Positions 33,759-42,722 of a stretch of DNA of 64,000 nt are shown here, piece by piece. Position 1 is the first letter of the stretch. Every line of letters begins with the position of its first letter. Both the position numbers and the translations under genes were made by a program. The notes below the pieces were generated by a model. That model was not told the origin of the DNA. It made no database searches and was given only the letters and a program-made list of their open reading frames with translations. The stretch comes from Sporolactobacillus terrae DSM 11697 (lineage in GTDB: Bacteria; Bacillota; Bacilli; Bacillales; Sporolactobacillaceae), in assembly GCF_000648615.1 (NCBI RefSeq), contig NZ_JFZC01000041.1:113308-177307 (forward strand). Reading direction: 5' to 3'.

Positions 33759-34647
33759 GATTGATTTCCTCCTTTCGCCGATCGGTTACAGACAGGAAAA
33801 CGTCATCCATACTTGGCCGGCGAATACGAATACGGGTTTGCGCAGGGACGTGGTCGATGAGTTCATCGATCCGCTGTTTAAGCTGCTGGATTGTTCCGTC
33901 TGTCGGAATTTCCTGAAGCATTTCATTGTGTTCATTTCGTAATTCAATGATATCCTGATTAATTTGCGCTTTTAATTCATCAGCGGTTCCTTGCGCAACA
34001 ATCCGTCCATTGGAAATAAAGGCAATATGGTCAGCAAGCTGGTCGGCTTCTTCCAAATATTGTGTGGTCAGAAAAATGGTTGTGCCTTGTGCTTTTAATG
34101 CGCAGATCATTGCCCACAAGGCTCGCCGACTTACCGTATCGAGTCCGGTTGTCGGTTCATCAAGAAACAAGATTGGTTTTTTGACGATGATGCTGACGGC
34201 CAGATCAAGACGACGTCGCATGCCTCCGGAAAAAGTTCTGACTGTTTTATGGGCAGCATCGACTAAATCGAATTGTTGGAGCAAGGTAAGCGCACGTTGC
34301 TTAGCTACAACAGCTTTCAGCCCAAAGAGCCGGCCCATCATGATCAGATTTTCCTGGGCAGTCAACAATTCGTCAACCGCAGCATACTGACCGGTGAGGC
34401 TGATCAATTGTTTCACTTCTTCTTTACTGGCGGAAACATCATGCCCATCAATAAAAACCGAACCCGCATCCGCGTTCAATAAGGTGGAAAGAATATGAAT
34501 AATGGTTGTTTTTCCCGCTCCATTAGGCCCGAGCAATGCAAAGATACTTCCGGAAGAGACGGAAAAATCGATCTGTTTAAGGACTCGCGTGCCATTAAAA
34601 GATTTTGACAGACCATGGACATCAATCGCGTAACGTGTCAAATGCAT
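33748..34647 (-). CDS. ABC exporter ATP-binding protein (DrrA-like)
   Basis: A 299-residue ATPase with Walker A (LLGPNGAGKTTIIH), signature TFSGGMRRRLDLA, Walker B (ILFLDEPTTGLD) and H-loop (FLTTQYLEEADQLADH), plus the C-terminal DrrA-like extension (about 220-299). It drives the ABC-2 permease encoded next. The gene is divergent from a TetR regulator with a dyad between them. Confidence 0.95.
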   Translation of the reverse strand: MHLTRYAIDVHGLSKSFNGTRVLKQIDFSVSSGSIFALLGPNGAGKTTIIHILSTLLNADAGSVFIDGHDVSASKEEVKQLISLTGQYAAVDELLTAQENLIMMGRLFGLKAVVAKQRALTLLQQFDLVDAAHKTVRTFSGGMRRRLDLAVSIIVKKPILFLDEPTTGLDTVSRRALWAMICALKAQGTTIFLTTQYLEEADQLADHIAFISNGRIVAQGTADELKAQINQDIIELRNEHNEMLQEIPTDGTIQQLKQRIDELIDHVPAQTRIRIRRPSMDDVFLSVTDRRKEEINHEQ

Positions 34648-34679
34648 ACATCCCCTTCTGTGTATGATATAAACGGTTT

Positions 34680-34709
34680 ATTGCGTACACAGTATATAAC
34701 GTATACAAT
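34680..34709. promoter_or_regulatory. Dyad operator in the TetR/ABC divergent promoter
   Basis: An imperfect dyad of form ATTG..GTAC...TATA...GTATA.CAAT spans 34680-34709 between the divergent ABC exporter and TetR genes, the usual position of an autoregulatory TetR operator. Confidence 0.55.
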
Positions 34710-34778
34710 TAATGTGCAAGTTTTTATGATCTAAATCGGCGGAAACGTCGACCAGATGCGAGATCAGGAGGATGGACT

Positions 34779-35537
34779 ATGGACAAGCAGCTTCCAAACG
34801 GTATTGCGCTCAGCTGGGGATTAGGAAAACCGTCGAGCCGGGGCCCAAAGCGAGAAATGAGTCTGAAACAGATTGTGGATACAGCGGTTTCGATTGCCGA
34901 TAAGGATGGACTTGCAGCGGTTTCCATGAATCGGGTAGCAAAATCACTCGGATTTACAGCGATGTCGCTTTATCGATACATACCAAGTAAGGATGATCTC
35001 ATCATTTTGATGCAGGATGCGATTTCTGATCTTTCTATTCCATTGGAGAAGGCGGAACATGGGTGGAGAGAAGCGATGGAAGCATTTGTTCAAGCGACCA
35101 TTGACGTCTATAAAGAACATCCGTGGTTTCTAGAGACACCAATTTATGGTGTGCCGATGACGCCGAATGCACTGAAAGTAGTAGACTGGGCGCTTGGTGG
35201 GCTGCAGCATGTACCGCTTGAAGATTCTGAGAAGATGGCCGTGATTTTGCTGCTCAGTAGTTACGCGCGTGCGTGCGGCATTCTTCAGAAGGACATGGCA
35301 CGTGCGATGCAGTTAGGCAGTCCTCCGGATGCGTTTAGCGGAAAAGGATATGCCGATACACTGGCAAGTCTAGTGACCCCGGAACGTTTTCCCTACTTGC
35401 ACAGCGTTGTTGCATCGGGTGCTTATACAGATGAAAACCAGTCCTCTGAAGATGCCGGCGACGATATTGAGTTTGGGCTGAAGCGTATTTTGGATGGGAT
35501 TGAACAGTATTTAAAGAAAAAAAAAGAACAGACTTAA
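34779..35537 (+). CDS. TetR family regulator with TetR_C-like C-terminal domain
   Basis: A 252-residue TetR protein. The helix-turn-helix lies at about 30-75 (IVDTAVSIADKDGLAAVSMNRVAKSLGFTAMSLYRYIPSKDDL). The remaining helices resemble the TetR C-terminal ligand domain common in regulators of DrrAB-type pumps. Divergence from the exporter genes supports local repression relieved by the pump substrate. Confidence 0.92.
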   Translation: MDKQLPNGIALSWGLGKPSSRGPKREMSLKQIVDTAVSIADKDGLAAVSMNRVAKSLGFTAMSLYRYIPSKDDLIILMQDAISDLSIPLEKAEHGWREAMEAFVQATIDVYKEHPWFLETPIYGVPMTPNALKVVDWALGGLQHVPLEDSEKMAVILLLSSYARACGILQKDMARAMQLGSPPDAFSGKGYADTLASLVTPERFPYLHSVVASGAYTDENQSSEDAGDDIEFGLKRILDGIEQYLKKKKEQT

Positions 35538-35603
35538 TTTGAAGTCTGAGAGGCTTAGTATTGCTCAATTAGAGAAGCTAAGATATGAAAATGCTTAAGC
35601 AAC

Positions 35604-35765
35604 TTACAGTTTTACGAGCAAACGGTGAATCCATTGCCAAGGGCGTTTAGCGCAGGTTGATTCTTTGTGAACGTCTTCGTATGGATAACCGCTTTTTTCA
35701 ATCATTTCTTGAAAATGCCGATCAACAGCTTCATTCATTGCTTTTTCATCCTCTTTGTAAGACAT
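35604..35765 (-). CDS. Small hypothetical protein (53 residues)
   Basis: The frame starts with ATG at 35765 after a GGGGGAAAGG string at suitable spacing and ends at 35604. It begins MSYKEDEKAMNEAVDRHFQE and ends in a basic, aromatic tail (KRPWQWIHRLLVKL). Its charge profile suggests a small soluble helical protein with an amphipathic C-terminal end. It lies 43 bp downstream of the ImmA-like gene on the same strand, so they may be co-transcribed. I do not recognise a family. Confidence 0.6.
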   Translation of the reverse strand: MSYKEDEKAMNEAVDRHFQEMIEKSGYPYEDVHKESTCAKRPWQWIHRLLVKL

Positions 35766-35808
35766 AGGCGCAGCCTTTCCCCCTTAGTATGATCAGTCTC
35801 TTGCTCCA

Positions 35809-36333
35809 TTAGCTGACTTGCCCACGGATCGATGGATCTGCGGACGGGTTCTGCGCACGCTTGAGCTCATTTAGTCGCGCTTTAACTTGGGCGCTCGGAA
35901 CCATTAAATGCGTGGCGATTTCTTCCACCGACAACCGCTGATTCAAACAATCACTCAATGCATGACTCGGAATTAAAAGGAAGCGGGCAAATTCATCGGC
36001 CTCTTGTTCTTCAGGATACCCTGCTGATGGATCGCTGTTGTAGCGAATACGGCAATAACGGTCTGCGTGCTGTTCCTGATTGAGATGAAGAAAATAGTGA
36101 CCAAGCAGATGCGCGAGAAAGAAACGCTGATGTGCTTGGTCCCAGTTGCTTGCCAAATAGAATAACGTTTGCCCTTCATTTTTCGTTCGGATGATGCCGA
36201 AGCGATCGGAAAATTCACAGTCGGTATGATAGACGGTGATGTGCGCTTTAGAAGCGATCAGAAATGGATCGACAGGGACATGTGCTTGCGCTCCGTAATG
36301 CAATGACAATGCTTTAACTTTACTTTCCAGCAC
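35809..36333 (-). CDS. ImmA/IrrE-like protein with a degenerate metallopeptidase motif
   Basis: The 174-residue protein has the ImmA/IrrE plan: an N-terminal region, a zincin-like helix and the downstream EEQEADEFARFLLIP segment that supplies the third ligand in active family members. The expected HExxH is HLLGH (residues 75-79), so the catalytic Glu is Leu. Both His are retained. The start is GTG at 36333 with GGAGG 9 nt upstream. No XRE repressor of the ImmR type is adjacent. It may bind metal or a partner without proteolysis, or be decaying. Confidence 0.8.
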   Translation of the reverse strand: MLESKVKALSLHYGAQAHVPVDPFLIASKAHITVYHTDCEFSDRFGIIRTKNEGQTLFYLASNWDQAHQRFFLAHLLGHYFLHLNQEQHADRYCRIRYNSDPSAGYPEEQEADEFARFLLIPSHALSDCLNQRLSVEEIATHLMVPSAQVKARLNELKRAQNPSADPSIRGQVS

Positions 36334-36474
36334 AACCAACAACCTCCATAAAATAAACTTCAAGGTCAGATGCAGAGATTCGCTAACTCTATTTTGCACT
36401 AAGGAAACATTAATGTCAATAAGAAACAAAAGTTCCTTTGTTTAAACTTTTGGCGGATAAAATGAGAAAAACCT

Positions 36475-36650
36475 AGCAAAAAGCGCCCGGTCCCTCATCT
36501 TCAGCCATGTGTGATGGATTCGTGTCTTTTCAGTGCTGAATCATCGCTCCGATTGCTCGCTTGCCGCAGGCGTCTCGCGTATCTGCGCATTTGATTCTCG
36601 GTCCAGATACTGGGCTATGGGTTTGAAGATGGGACAAAATCATATTCTGG
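36475..36650 (-). repeat. Composite dispersed repeat, copy c (inverted)
   Basis: Read on the minus strand this matches the copy at 63680-63925: a block ending AATAGCCCAGTGTCTTGG-like, then CGCCTGCGGCAAGCGAGCAA, GATTCAGCAC.GAAAAGACACGA, TCCATCACACATG and GGACCGGGCGCTTTTTGC. Confidence 0.75.
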
Positions 36651-36655
36651 AAAAA

Positions 36656-36690
36656 ACAGCCGCTCTCAAATTGAGAACGGCTGTTTTAAA
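36656..36690. terminator. Terminator of the Mn/Zn ABC operon
   Basis: AACAGCCG.TCTCAA pairs with TTGAGA.CGGCTGTT, with A/T-rich flanks in both directions. Confidence 0.88.
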
Positions 36691-36697
36691 GGGGAAA

Positions 36698-37642
36698 TTA
36701 GTTGCTTAGTCCGTCATAGATATGGTCAAGATTCCATTTCATCATGCCGTAGTAGGTGTCACCATCCTTACCTTTTTTAGCCAAGGAGTCGGTGAAGATT
36801 TTGCTGTAAATCTTAATACCCGTTTCTTTGGACAATGTGTCCATGCTTTTCGGATTAACACTGGTTTCCACGAAGAGGTGCGGGACCTTGTGTTTTTTTA
36901 TAATACCAATGATCCGTTTCATCTGATCAGGCGTCCCTTGTTCTTCAGTATTGATTTCCCAAATGTATTCCGGGTGAAGTCCATACGCACGTGAGAAGTA
37001 CTTAAATGCACCTTCACTAGTGATTAGATAGCTTTGTTGTTCCGGTATTGCCGCCATTTTTTCCTTGGCTTCTTTGTCGAGATCCTCAAGTTTCTTTACA
37101 TAAGCATCTGCATTTTTATGATAGGCATCGCCGTGGTTCGGGTCTTGCTTCGCCATTTGTTTCTCCATGTTGCGGATGTATTTGATCCCGTTTTGAATAT
37201 CAAGCCATGCGTGCGGATCGATCTGTTTTTCCTGACCCTCTGAGTTTAGATGAATGGCTGTAACGCCTTTGCTTACGGCAAAGATGTTTTTATTATAATC
37301 GCTGCTTCGCCCGGCACTGTCAATCATTTTCTTGAACCAGCCATTGCCGACTTCGAGATTCAGCCCATTATAGAAGATGAGGTTGGCTTTAGCGACACTT
37401 TTCGCGTCTGTTGGCAGTGGTTCATATTCATGCGGGTCCGTGCCAATCGGTACGATGCTATGAACGTCGACATGATCTTTTCCGATCTCCTTAGCCATGT
37501 CGTAAAGAATGGAGTTCGTGACAACAACTTTCAATTTGTTGTTTGTAGATCCTGACGAACTGCCACAGGCGGAAAGAGCGAATACCATGATGAGACCTAA
37601 GGCGAGGGTAAAATAGCGGCTGGTCGTATGCAAATGAATCAC
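36698..37642 (-). CDS. Metal ABC transporter substrate-binding lipoprotein (MntA/PsaA/ZnuA family)
   Basis: A 314-residue cluster A-I binding lipoprotein for Mn2+ or Zn2+. A lipobox FALSAC places the lipidated Cys at residue 26. Metal ligands are visible: His in DPHEYEPL, His in DPHAWLD, Glu in SEGAFKYFSRAYGL and Asp in IFTDSLAK. The lack of a long His-rich loop favours Mn (or Mn/Fe) over Zn, but this is not decisive. It is the last gene of an ATPase-permease-binding protein operon and overlaps the permease by 4 bp. Confidence 0.94.
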   Translation of the reverse strand: MIHLHTTSRYFTLALGLIMVFALSACGSSSGSTNNKLKVVVTNSILYDMAKEIGKDHVDVHSIVPIGTDPHEYEPLPTDAKSVAKANLIFYNGLNLEVGNGWFKKMIDSAGRSSDYNKNIFAVSKGVTAIHLNSEGQEKQIDPHAWLDIQNGIKYIRNMEKQMAKQDPNHGDAYHKNADAYVKKLEDLDKEAKEKMAAIPEQQSYLITSEGAFKYFSRAYGLHPEYIWEINTEEQGTPDQMKRIIGIIKKHKVPHLFVETSVNPKSMDTLSKETGIKIYSKIFTDSLAKKGKDGDTYYGMMKWNLDHIYDGLSN

Positions 37643-38469
37643 TGCTCCTTTTTAAAGATAAATTGGTTTTTTTTCGAAAAGAGGAAAGCAATGCCGAACA
37701 TCACCGTTGCACTGACGACAATCGTTGCACCGGAGGCCAGATTGTACGTGAAGCTGAAGTAGAGGCCAATGACGGAACTGATGACGCCGAACACGGCTGC
37801 AAGAACAATCATGCGACTCATCTTATCGGTGAGCAGGTAAGCCGTGGCGGCAGGCGTAATCAACATCGCCACAATCAGAATGACACCAACCGTTTGCAGG
37901 GAGACCACCGTCATCAGCGTCAGTAACACCATTAAGAAATAGTGAATCACTTGCGTGTTGATTCCATAGGTCTGGGCAATGGTTTCATCAAATGAGCTGA
38001 CCAGCAGTTGCTTGTAAAAGAGTGAGACCAGAATAATAACGAGAAGCGTGACGATTAGGGTAAGCATGAGATCATGCATTGTTACTGCGAGAATATTGCC
38101 GAATAGAATATGATAGAGATTGGTTGAACTTTGTACCACCGTGATCAAAATCATGCCCAGCGCTAAAAAGGAACTGAGGATAATCCCGATTGATGTATCG
38201 CTTTTAATCGGGCTCTTTCTGCTGATAAACCCCATACAGAGGGCAGCGAAAACACCGCAGAGCGTTGCACCGATAAAATAATCAATGCCCAGCATGAATG
38301 AAATAGCCACGCCTGGAAGGACGGCATGAGAGATGGCGTCGCCCATAAGTGACATCCCTCTAAGAATGACAAACGATCCGATAACGCCTGATCCGATCCC
38401 TACCAAGATTGAGGTAATGAGCGCTTGCTGAAGAAAACGATAGTTCATGATGTCTGAGAAAAATTCCAA
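37639..38469 (-). CDS. Metal ABC transporter permease (MntC/ZnuB family)
   Basis: A 276-residue ABC-3 family permease with about eight transmembrane helices and the family segments GSFVILRGMSLMGDAISHAVLPGVAISF and GVILIVAMLITPAATAYLL. It works with the flanking ATPase and binding lipoprotein to import Mn2+ or Zn2+. Confidence 0.95.
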   Translation of the reverse strand: MEFFSDIMNYRFLQQALITSILVGIGSGVIGSFVILRGMSLMGDAISHAVLPGVAISFMLGIDYFIGATLCGVFAALCMGFISRKSPIKSDTSIGIILSSFLALGMILITVVQSSTNLYHILFGNILAVTMHDLMLTLIVTLLVIILVSLFYKQLLVSSFDETIAQTYGINTQVIHYFLMVLLTLMTVVSLQTVGVILIVAMLITPAATAYLLTDKMSRMIVLAAVFGVISSVIGLYFSFTYNLASGATIVVSATVMFGIAFLFSKKNQFIFKKEQ

Positions 38470-38484
38470 ATGATTTAACCTCCC

Positions 38485-39198
38485 TTAAAAATTGATTTCC
38501 GCACCGTAGAAATGTTTGAGCTGCTCACCGGTAAACACATGCGCCACTTCACCACAGACAATATGATCCGAATGAAGCATCACCACATCGTCAAAGTAAT
38601 CCTTAACTGTACTGAGGTCATGATGGACGATGACAAAGGTTTTTCCTTGAGCATTCATCTCACGGACTAAGTCCATAATGATTTTTTCACTGACGACATC
38701 GACACCGGCGAACGGTTCATCAAGAAAAAAGCGGTCTGTTTCTTGAACCAGCGCACGGGCGATAATCGCACGCTGCAACTGACCGCCGGATAATGCGGCA
38801 ATCTGCCGGTGGCCTAAATCGCCCAGTTTGACAGCTTCAAGCCATTTCTGCGTACGGGCTTTCTCAGCTTTTCCCGGTCGTTTAAATAGCCCCAGAGATG
38901 GATAGGTACCCATCCGTACCATGTCAAAAACCGTGATGGGAAAGGTCAGATCAATCGACTGTCGTTGCGGTACATAAGCGATCGTTTGATGCCACTTTTT
39001 CGGATTGGTTTCGCCGCTGTCCAACGTAATCGTTCCCGTCGACATTGGAATCAATCCAAGCACAGCTTTCATAAATGTTGACTTTCCCGCCCCGTTTGGG
39101 CCAATGATCCCGGTAACTTTGCCGGAACGAATGGACACTGAGACATCGTTTAGGACACGCCGCTTGCCGTAGTAGACCGATAAATTTGAGATCTCCAT
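38485..39198 (-). CDS. Metal ABC transporter ATP-binding protein (MntB/ZnuC family)
   Basis: A 237-residue ATPase with Walker A (GPNGAGKSTFMKAV), signature ALSGGQLQRAIIARAL and Walker B (FFLDEPFAGVD). The start at 39198 is selected because AAGGAG precedes it and homology begins with MEISNLSVYYGKRR. It is the first gene of the operon, preceded by two dyad operators that fit metal-responsive repressors. Confidence 0.95.
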   Translation of the reverse strand: MEISNLSVYYGKRRVLNDVSVSIRSGKVTGIIGPNGAGKSTFMKAVLGLIPMSTGTITLDSGETNPKKWHQTIAYVPQRQSIDLTFPITVFDMVRMGTYPSLGLFKRPGKAEKARTQKWLEAVKLGDLGHRQIAALSGGQLQRAIIARALVQETDRFFLDEPFAGVDVVSEKIIMDLVREMNAQGKTFVIVHHDLSTVKDYFDDVVMLHSDHIVCGEVAHVFTGEQLKHFYGAEINF

Positions 39199-39235
39199 AT
39201 CATTCTCCTTAGAAAAATTAGTAGTCAAAAGACAA

Positions 39236-39257
39236 AATGTTTCTTTTGAGAAACATT
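39236..39257 (-). promoter_or_regulatory. Perfect inverted repeat upstream of the metal ABC operon
   Basis: AATGTTTCT and AGAAACATT are perfect 9-bp arms separated by 4 bp, 38 bp before the ATPase start. The position and symmetry fit an MntR/DtxR-type or similar metalloregulator operator. Confidence 0.65.
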
Positions 39258-39275
39258 GTTAGCCTAATTATAAAC

Positions 39276-39294
39276 GACAATGATTTTCATTGTA
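39276..39294 (-). promoter_or_regulatory. Fur-family box
   Basis: GACAATGATTTTCATTGTA matches the 19-bp Fur consensus (GATAATGATAATCATTATC) at most positions and contains the perfect dyad ACAATGA-TTT-TCATTGT. A Fur, Zur or PerR paralogue could bind. Confidence 0.7.
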
Positions 39295-39436
39295 AAGGTC
39301 CTACGAATGTTTTAGAAAATAAACGAATCATTGTGGCCAAAATTGGACTGCTCAGGATCGATCCAATTGGATCTTTTCATAAGGTATTGGTATGGATATG
39401 ATAAGAATAATTTGAATCAGCAGAAGGAGGAATGTA

Positions 39437-40939
39437 ATGAACGTAACGATTAACCGTGAAGCGGCAACACCGGTCTATCTTCAAATTGCCAGTCAGATAA
39501 AAGGACAGATTCTGTCTGGAAACCTGCCGGCAGGGTTTATTCTTCCTCCGGAACGCAAATTAGCTGAGCTTAAAAAGATCAGCCGGACGACCGTCATTAA
39601 GGCCTATGAGGAATTAAAAGCGCTTGGTCTGGTTGATGCACAGACCGGCAGGGGAACGGTTGTTACCGAACAGAAGGTTCCCGATCCCGTCCCGTTACAG
39701 CCGGCAGTGCTGCCGATGTCATGGTATCCCCTGTTTGATAAGCGCATGGCGAACTTAAATGATGCGGTGGGCGAGATTATGTATATGGGGAATCAAAATC
39801 GCGTCATCTCGCTTGCGGCAGGGATTGGTGATCCGGATTTGTATCCAATTGCTGATTTCCAGCGCATTCAGCGGGAACTGCCAATCACCAGTGCTCATCT
39901 TAATTTTAGTCCGGTCGAAGGCTATTACCCGCTTCGCGAAAGCATCAGCCAATTAATGGAAGGTCGCAATCTTACTGTGACTGCAAAGGAAACAATGATT
40001 TTATCCGGTTCGATGCAAGGCATTGATTTTGCCGCACGCGCATTCCTGTCTGCCGGCGACGCTGTGATTGTTGAGGAACCGACTTTTTTACAGGCGATTA
40101 AGTGTTTTCGGGCAATGGGCGCTAAAATTATCGGCATTCCCATGGATCGGGAAGGCATGCGGCTGGATGTACTTGAAGCGCAAATTTCTCGTTATAAACC
40201 GAAGTTCATCTATACCATTCCCAACTTTCATAATCCGACGGGCATTACGATGAGCATGGCGAGAAGGAAGGCGTTGCTGAAACTCGCCTATCGCTTCCAG
40301 GTTCCGATTTTAGAGGATGATCCTTATGGAGATATCACGTTTGATCAGGAACATCCGCTTCCGATTAAAGCGCTTGATGCTTATGGCTATGTGATTTATC
40401 TCAGTACGTTGTCAAAGGCACTTTTTCCAGGATTAAGAATCGGTTGGACCATCGCTCCTGAGGCAGTGATGAAGAAATTTTTGCTGTTAAAGCAAATCAC
40501 CGATCTTCATGTGAATACAGACAGCCAAATCCTTGTGGATCGCTATTTGCGGGACGGATGCTATGAGGAACACCTTAAGAAAATTCTGCCATTATACAGA
40601 AAGAAAAGGGATGCCGCTGCAGAATTATTACGGCAGGAGCAATCGGCCATACCGTTTGATTTGCCCGCCGGCGGCTTTTATTTCTGGTGTCGTCTCCCTT
40701 ATGCAGTACCGCAGAAAAAATTACTGGCGCTATGCGGGGAACAAGGCATGATCTACACACCGGGCAATGTATTCTACCCGCAAGAAAGTGATGGCGAGCA
40801 TTGGGTACGGCTGAATTTTACCTATGAGCGAATGGATCGGCTCAAGCAAGGATTAATGGTATTTATTAAGTCCGTTAAGAAACTGAATGAATGGAATGGG
40901 ACAAGAGACGCACCCACGGGCGCCCCCCCAATTGTATAA
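39437..40939 (+). CDS. MocR/GabR-type regulator (GntR HTH fused to aminotransferase domain)
   Basis: A 500-residue MocR-subfamily protein. Residues 1-75 are a GntR winged helix (PVYLQIASQIKGQILSGNLP, PPERKLAELKKISRTTVIKAYEEL). The rest is a PLP fold-type I domain with NFHNPTG, LEDDPYGDI and the PLP Lys in LSTLSKALFPGLRIGW. Such proteins sense PLP adducts of their effector amine and regulate nearby genes. It lies 19 bp before an aminotransferase gene in the same direction, its likely target or partner. AAGGAGG precedes the ATG. Confidence 0.93.
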   Translation: MNVTINREAATPVYLQIASQIKGQILSGNLPAGFILPPERKLAELKKISRTTVIKAYEELKALGLVDAQTGRGTVVTEQKVPDPVPLQPAVLPMSWYPLFDKRMANLNDAVGEIMYMGNQNRVISLAAGIGDPDLYPIADFQRIQRELPITSAHLNFSPVEGYYPLRESISQLMEGRNLTVTAKETMILSGSMQGIDFAARAFLSAGDAVIVEEPTFLQAIKCFRAMGAKIIGIPMDREGMRLDVLEAQISRYKPKFIYTIPNFHNPTGITMSMARRKALLKLAYRFQVPILEDDPYGDITFDQEHPLPIKALDAYGYVIYLSTLSKALFPGLRIGWTIAPEAVMKKFLLLKQITDLHVNTDSQILVDRYLRDGCYEEHLKKILPLYRKKRDAAAELLRQEQSAIPFDLPAGGFYFWCRLPYAVPQKKLLALCGEQGMIYTPGNVFYPQESDGEHWVRLNFTYERMDRLKQGLMVFIKSVKKLNEWNGTRDAPTGAPPIV

Positions 40940-40958
40940 ACGAGGAGCGGATTGATCA

Positions 40959-42152
40959 ATGACAGTTAAGTATGCAAAGCGCGCCGAGCATGTCGCGCGT
41001 TCGGCAACACGTGAAATTCTAAAAGTGCTCGGCCGACCGGAAATCATTTCATTTGCCGGCGGACTGCCGGCACCAGAACTATTTCCTGTAGAAGCGATTA
41101 AAGAGGCCTGTTCGGCCGTGCTTGATGAAGCGGGGGAACAGGCACTTCAGTACAGCACAACTGAGGGATTTCTTCCATTGCGAAAAGCGATTAGCACACG
41201 TATGGAAGCGATTGGTGTGCGTGCAAATGCAGATCATCTGCTTATTCTTACGGGATCTCAGCAAGGCCTTGATCTGACGGGGAAAATTTTTCTTGATAAA
41301 GGAGATACCGTCATTTGCGAAAGTCCAACCTACCTTGCGGCGATTCAAGCGTTCAAGGCCTATGAGCCGCAATTTGCAGAGGTGGCCATGGACGACTCTG
41401 GCATGAGGATGGACGAGCTTGAGCGAACGCTTCAGCAGAACCCCAAAGCGAAATTTATCTATACGATTCCTGATTTTCAAAATCCAACCGGACGGACCAT
41501 GGCACTGGAACGTCGCAAGCAGATGGTGGCGCTTGCCAATCAATACGATGTCGTCATACTTGAAGATAATCCGTATGGCGCAATTCGGTTTGCCGGTGAA
41601 GCACTGCCGCCGGTTAAAAGCTTTGATACAGAAGGGCGCGTCATCTACCTCAGCACGTTCTCGAAAATCTTTGCACCGGGTTTTCGCCTTGGCTGGATCT
41701 GTGCAGCGTCTGATTTCATGAACCGTTATGTTTCTTTCAAGCAGGCAACCGATCTTCATTCGGATGTGTTTGCCCAGCGCGTTACGGCGAAGTACTTGGA
41801 GCTGAATGACCTTGACGCGCATATTCAAAAGATCAAAGCAGTTTACCGTGCCCGGCGCGAAACAATGATGCGTTGTATTGAAACCTGTTTGCCGGGTCAT
41901 CTTAAGCACAGCGCTCCGGAAGGCGGTTTGTTTATCTGGGTTGAGCTGCCTGAATCGGTCAATGTTCAAGCACTATTTGAGCGATGCCTTAAAAATAATG
42001 TTGCGTTTGTATCGGGCGATTCCTTCTATCCTAATGATGTGAAACAAAACGCTTTTCGATTGAATTACTCAAACATGAGTGAAGAACGGATTAAAGAGGG
42101 AATGAAACGGCTTGGCGAAGCACTTGGTGAAGCACTTTCCGAATATGCTTAA
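40959..42152 (+). CDS. PLP-dependent aminotransferase (2-aminoadipate/aromatic, LysN-like)
   Basis: A 397-residue fold-type I aminotransferase of the group annotated 2-aminoadipate or aromatic aminotransferase. Features are ISFAGGLPAPELFP, YSTTEGFLPLR, PDFQNPTG, LEDNPYGAI and the PLP Lys in LSTFSKIFAPGFRLGW. Context with the MocR gene upstream suggests induction by its amino-acid substrate, which is not determined. A terminator follows at 42155. Confidence 0.92.
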   Translation: MTVKYAKRAEHVARSATREILKVLGRPEIISFAGGLPAPELFPVEAIKEACSAVLDEAGEQALQYSTTEGFLPLRKAISTRMEAIGVRANADHLLILTGSQQGLDLTGKIFLDKGDTVICESPTYLAAIQAFKAYEPQFAEVAMDDSGMRMDELERTLQQNPKAKFIYTIPDFQNPTGRTMALERRKQMVALANQYDVVILEDNPYGAIRFAGEALPPVKSFDTEGRVIYLSTFSKIFAPGFRLGWICAASDFMNRYVSFKQATDLHSDVFAQRVTAKYLELNDLDAHIQKIKAVYRARRETMMRCIETCLPGHLKHSAPEGGLFIWVELPESVNVQALFERCLKNNVAFVSGDSFYPNDVKQNAFRLNYSNMSEERIKEGMKRLGEALGEALSEYA

Positions 42153-42154
42153 GA

Positions 42155-42191
42155 AACAGCTCTTCAGGAGACTTCGCTGAAGAGCTGTTTT
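42155..42191 (+). terminator. Terminator of the MocR-aminotransferase operon
   Basis: AACAGCTCTTCAG pairs with CTGAAGAGCTGTT, followed by TT; strong stem. Confidence 0.88.
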
Positions 42192-42238
42192 CAATCAAAG
42201 CAGGTTCACGAATGAGCCAATCGATGGCGAAAGTAAGG

Positions 42239-42610
42239 CTACATGGAATGATAAGCAATCACGAAATGTAAAATGGCAAGCTCGCCGGAGGGGTTGATGT
42301 ATTTATGATCGAGATCTCCTTTAAACTTGATCGAATCGTACGCATGAAGAGGGTAGGTTTCGCCGCCTACCGCCACATTTAAGGAACCGGCCATGACGGT
42401 GACGTATTCGTTGACGCCGAATTGGTGGGCTTCTGTAAACTCACTTTGTGGTATCGGCTTATCAGTCTCTGGTTTTTCTATGATGTTATTCTTAGAGGTG
42501 TTTGCAATATCTTCAGTAGCAGCATGTGATATCGTAGGAAGTATGATTGACGATGGCATGATAGCTACCAAAGATAATAAAGCTAGTTTTCTAAAAAATG
42601 ATAGTTTCAT
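42239..42610 (-). CDS. Chimeric secreted cupin-domain protein
   Basis: The 123-residue product has a signal peptide (about residues 1-30, ending ISHAA), a 30-residue polar linker, and a C-terminal cupin half (QFGVNEYVTVMAGSLNVAVGG, then DSIKFKGDLDHKYINPSGE) that strongly resembles the C-terminal cupin of cytoplasmic XRE-cupin regulators. The DNA for the first part is AT-rich while the cupin part has the composition of its neighbours, so two unrelated fragments may have been joined. GGAGGGG lies upstream of the ATG, so it may be expressed. The function is unknown. Confidence 0.55.
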   Translation of the reverse strand: MKLSFFRKLALLSLVAIMPSSIILPTISHAATEDIANTSKNNIIEKPETDKPIPQSEFTEAHQFGVNEYVTVMAGSLNVAVGGETYPLHAYDSIKFKGDLDHKYINPSGELAILHFVIAYHSM

Positions 42611-42722
42611 TTTTATCCCCTCCTAAGGGGAAATTATACTATTATGAATTTTATTTTGTATGGAAAATTTCGTTATATTAATATTATATTTATTATCTAA
42701 AAAATTTTAAGGAGGCTAGATT

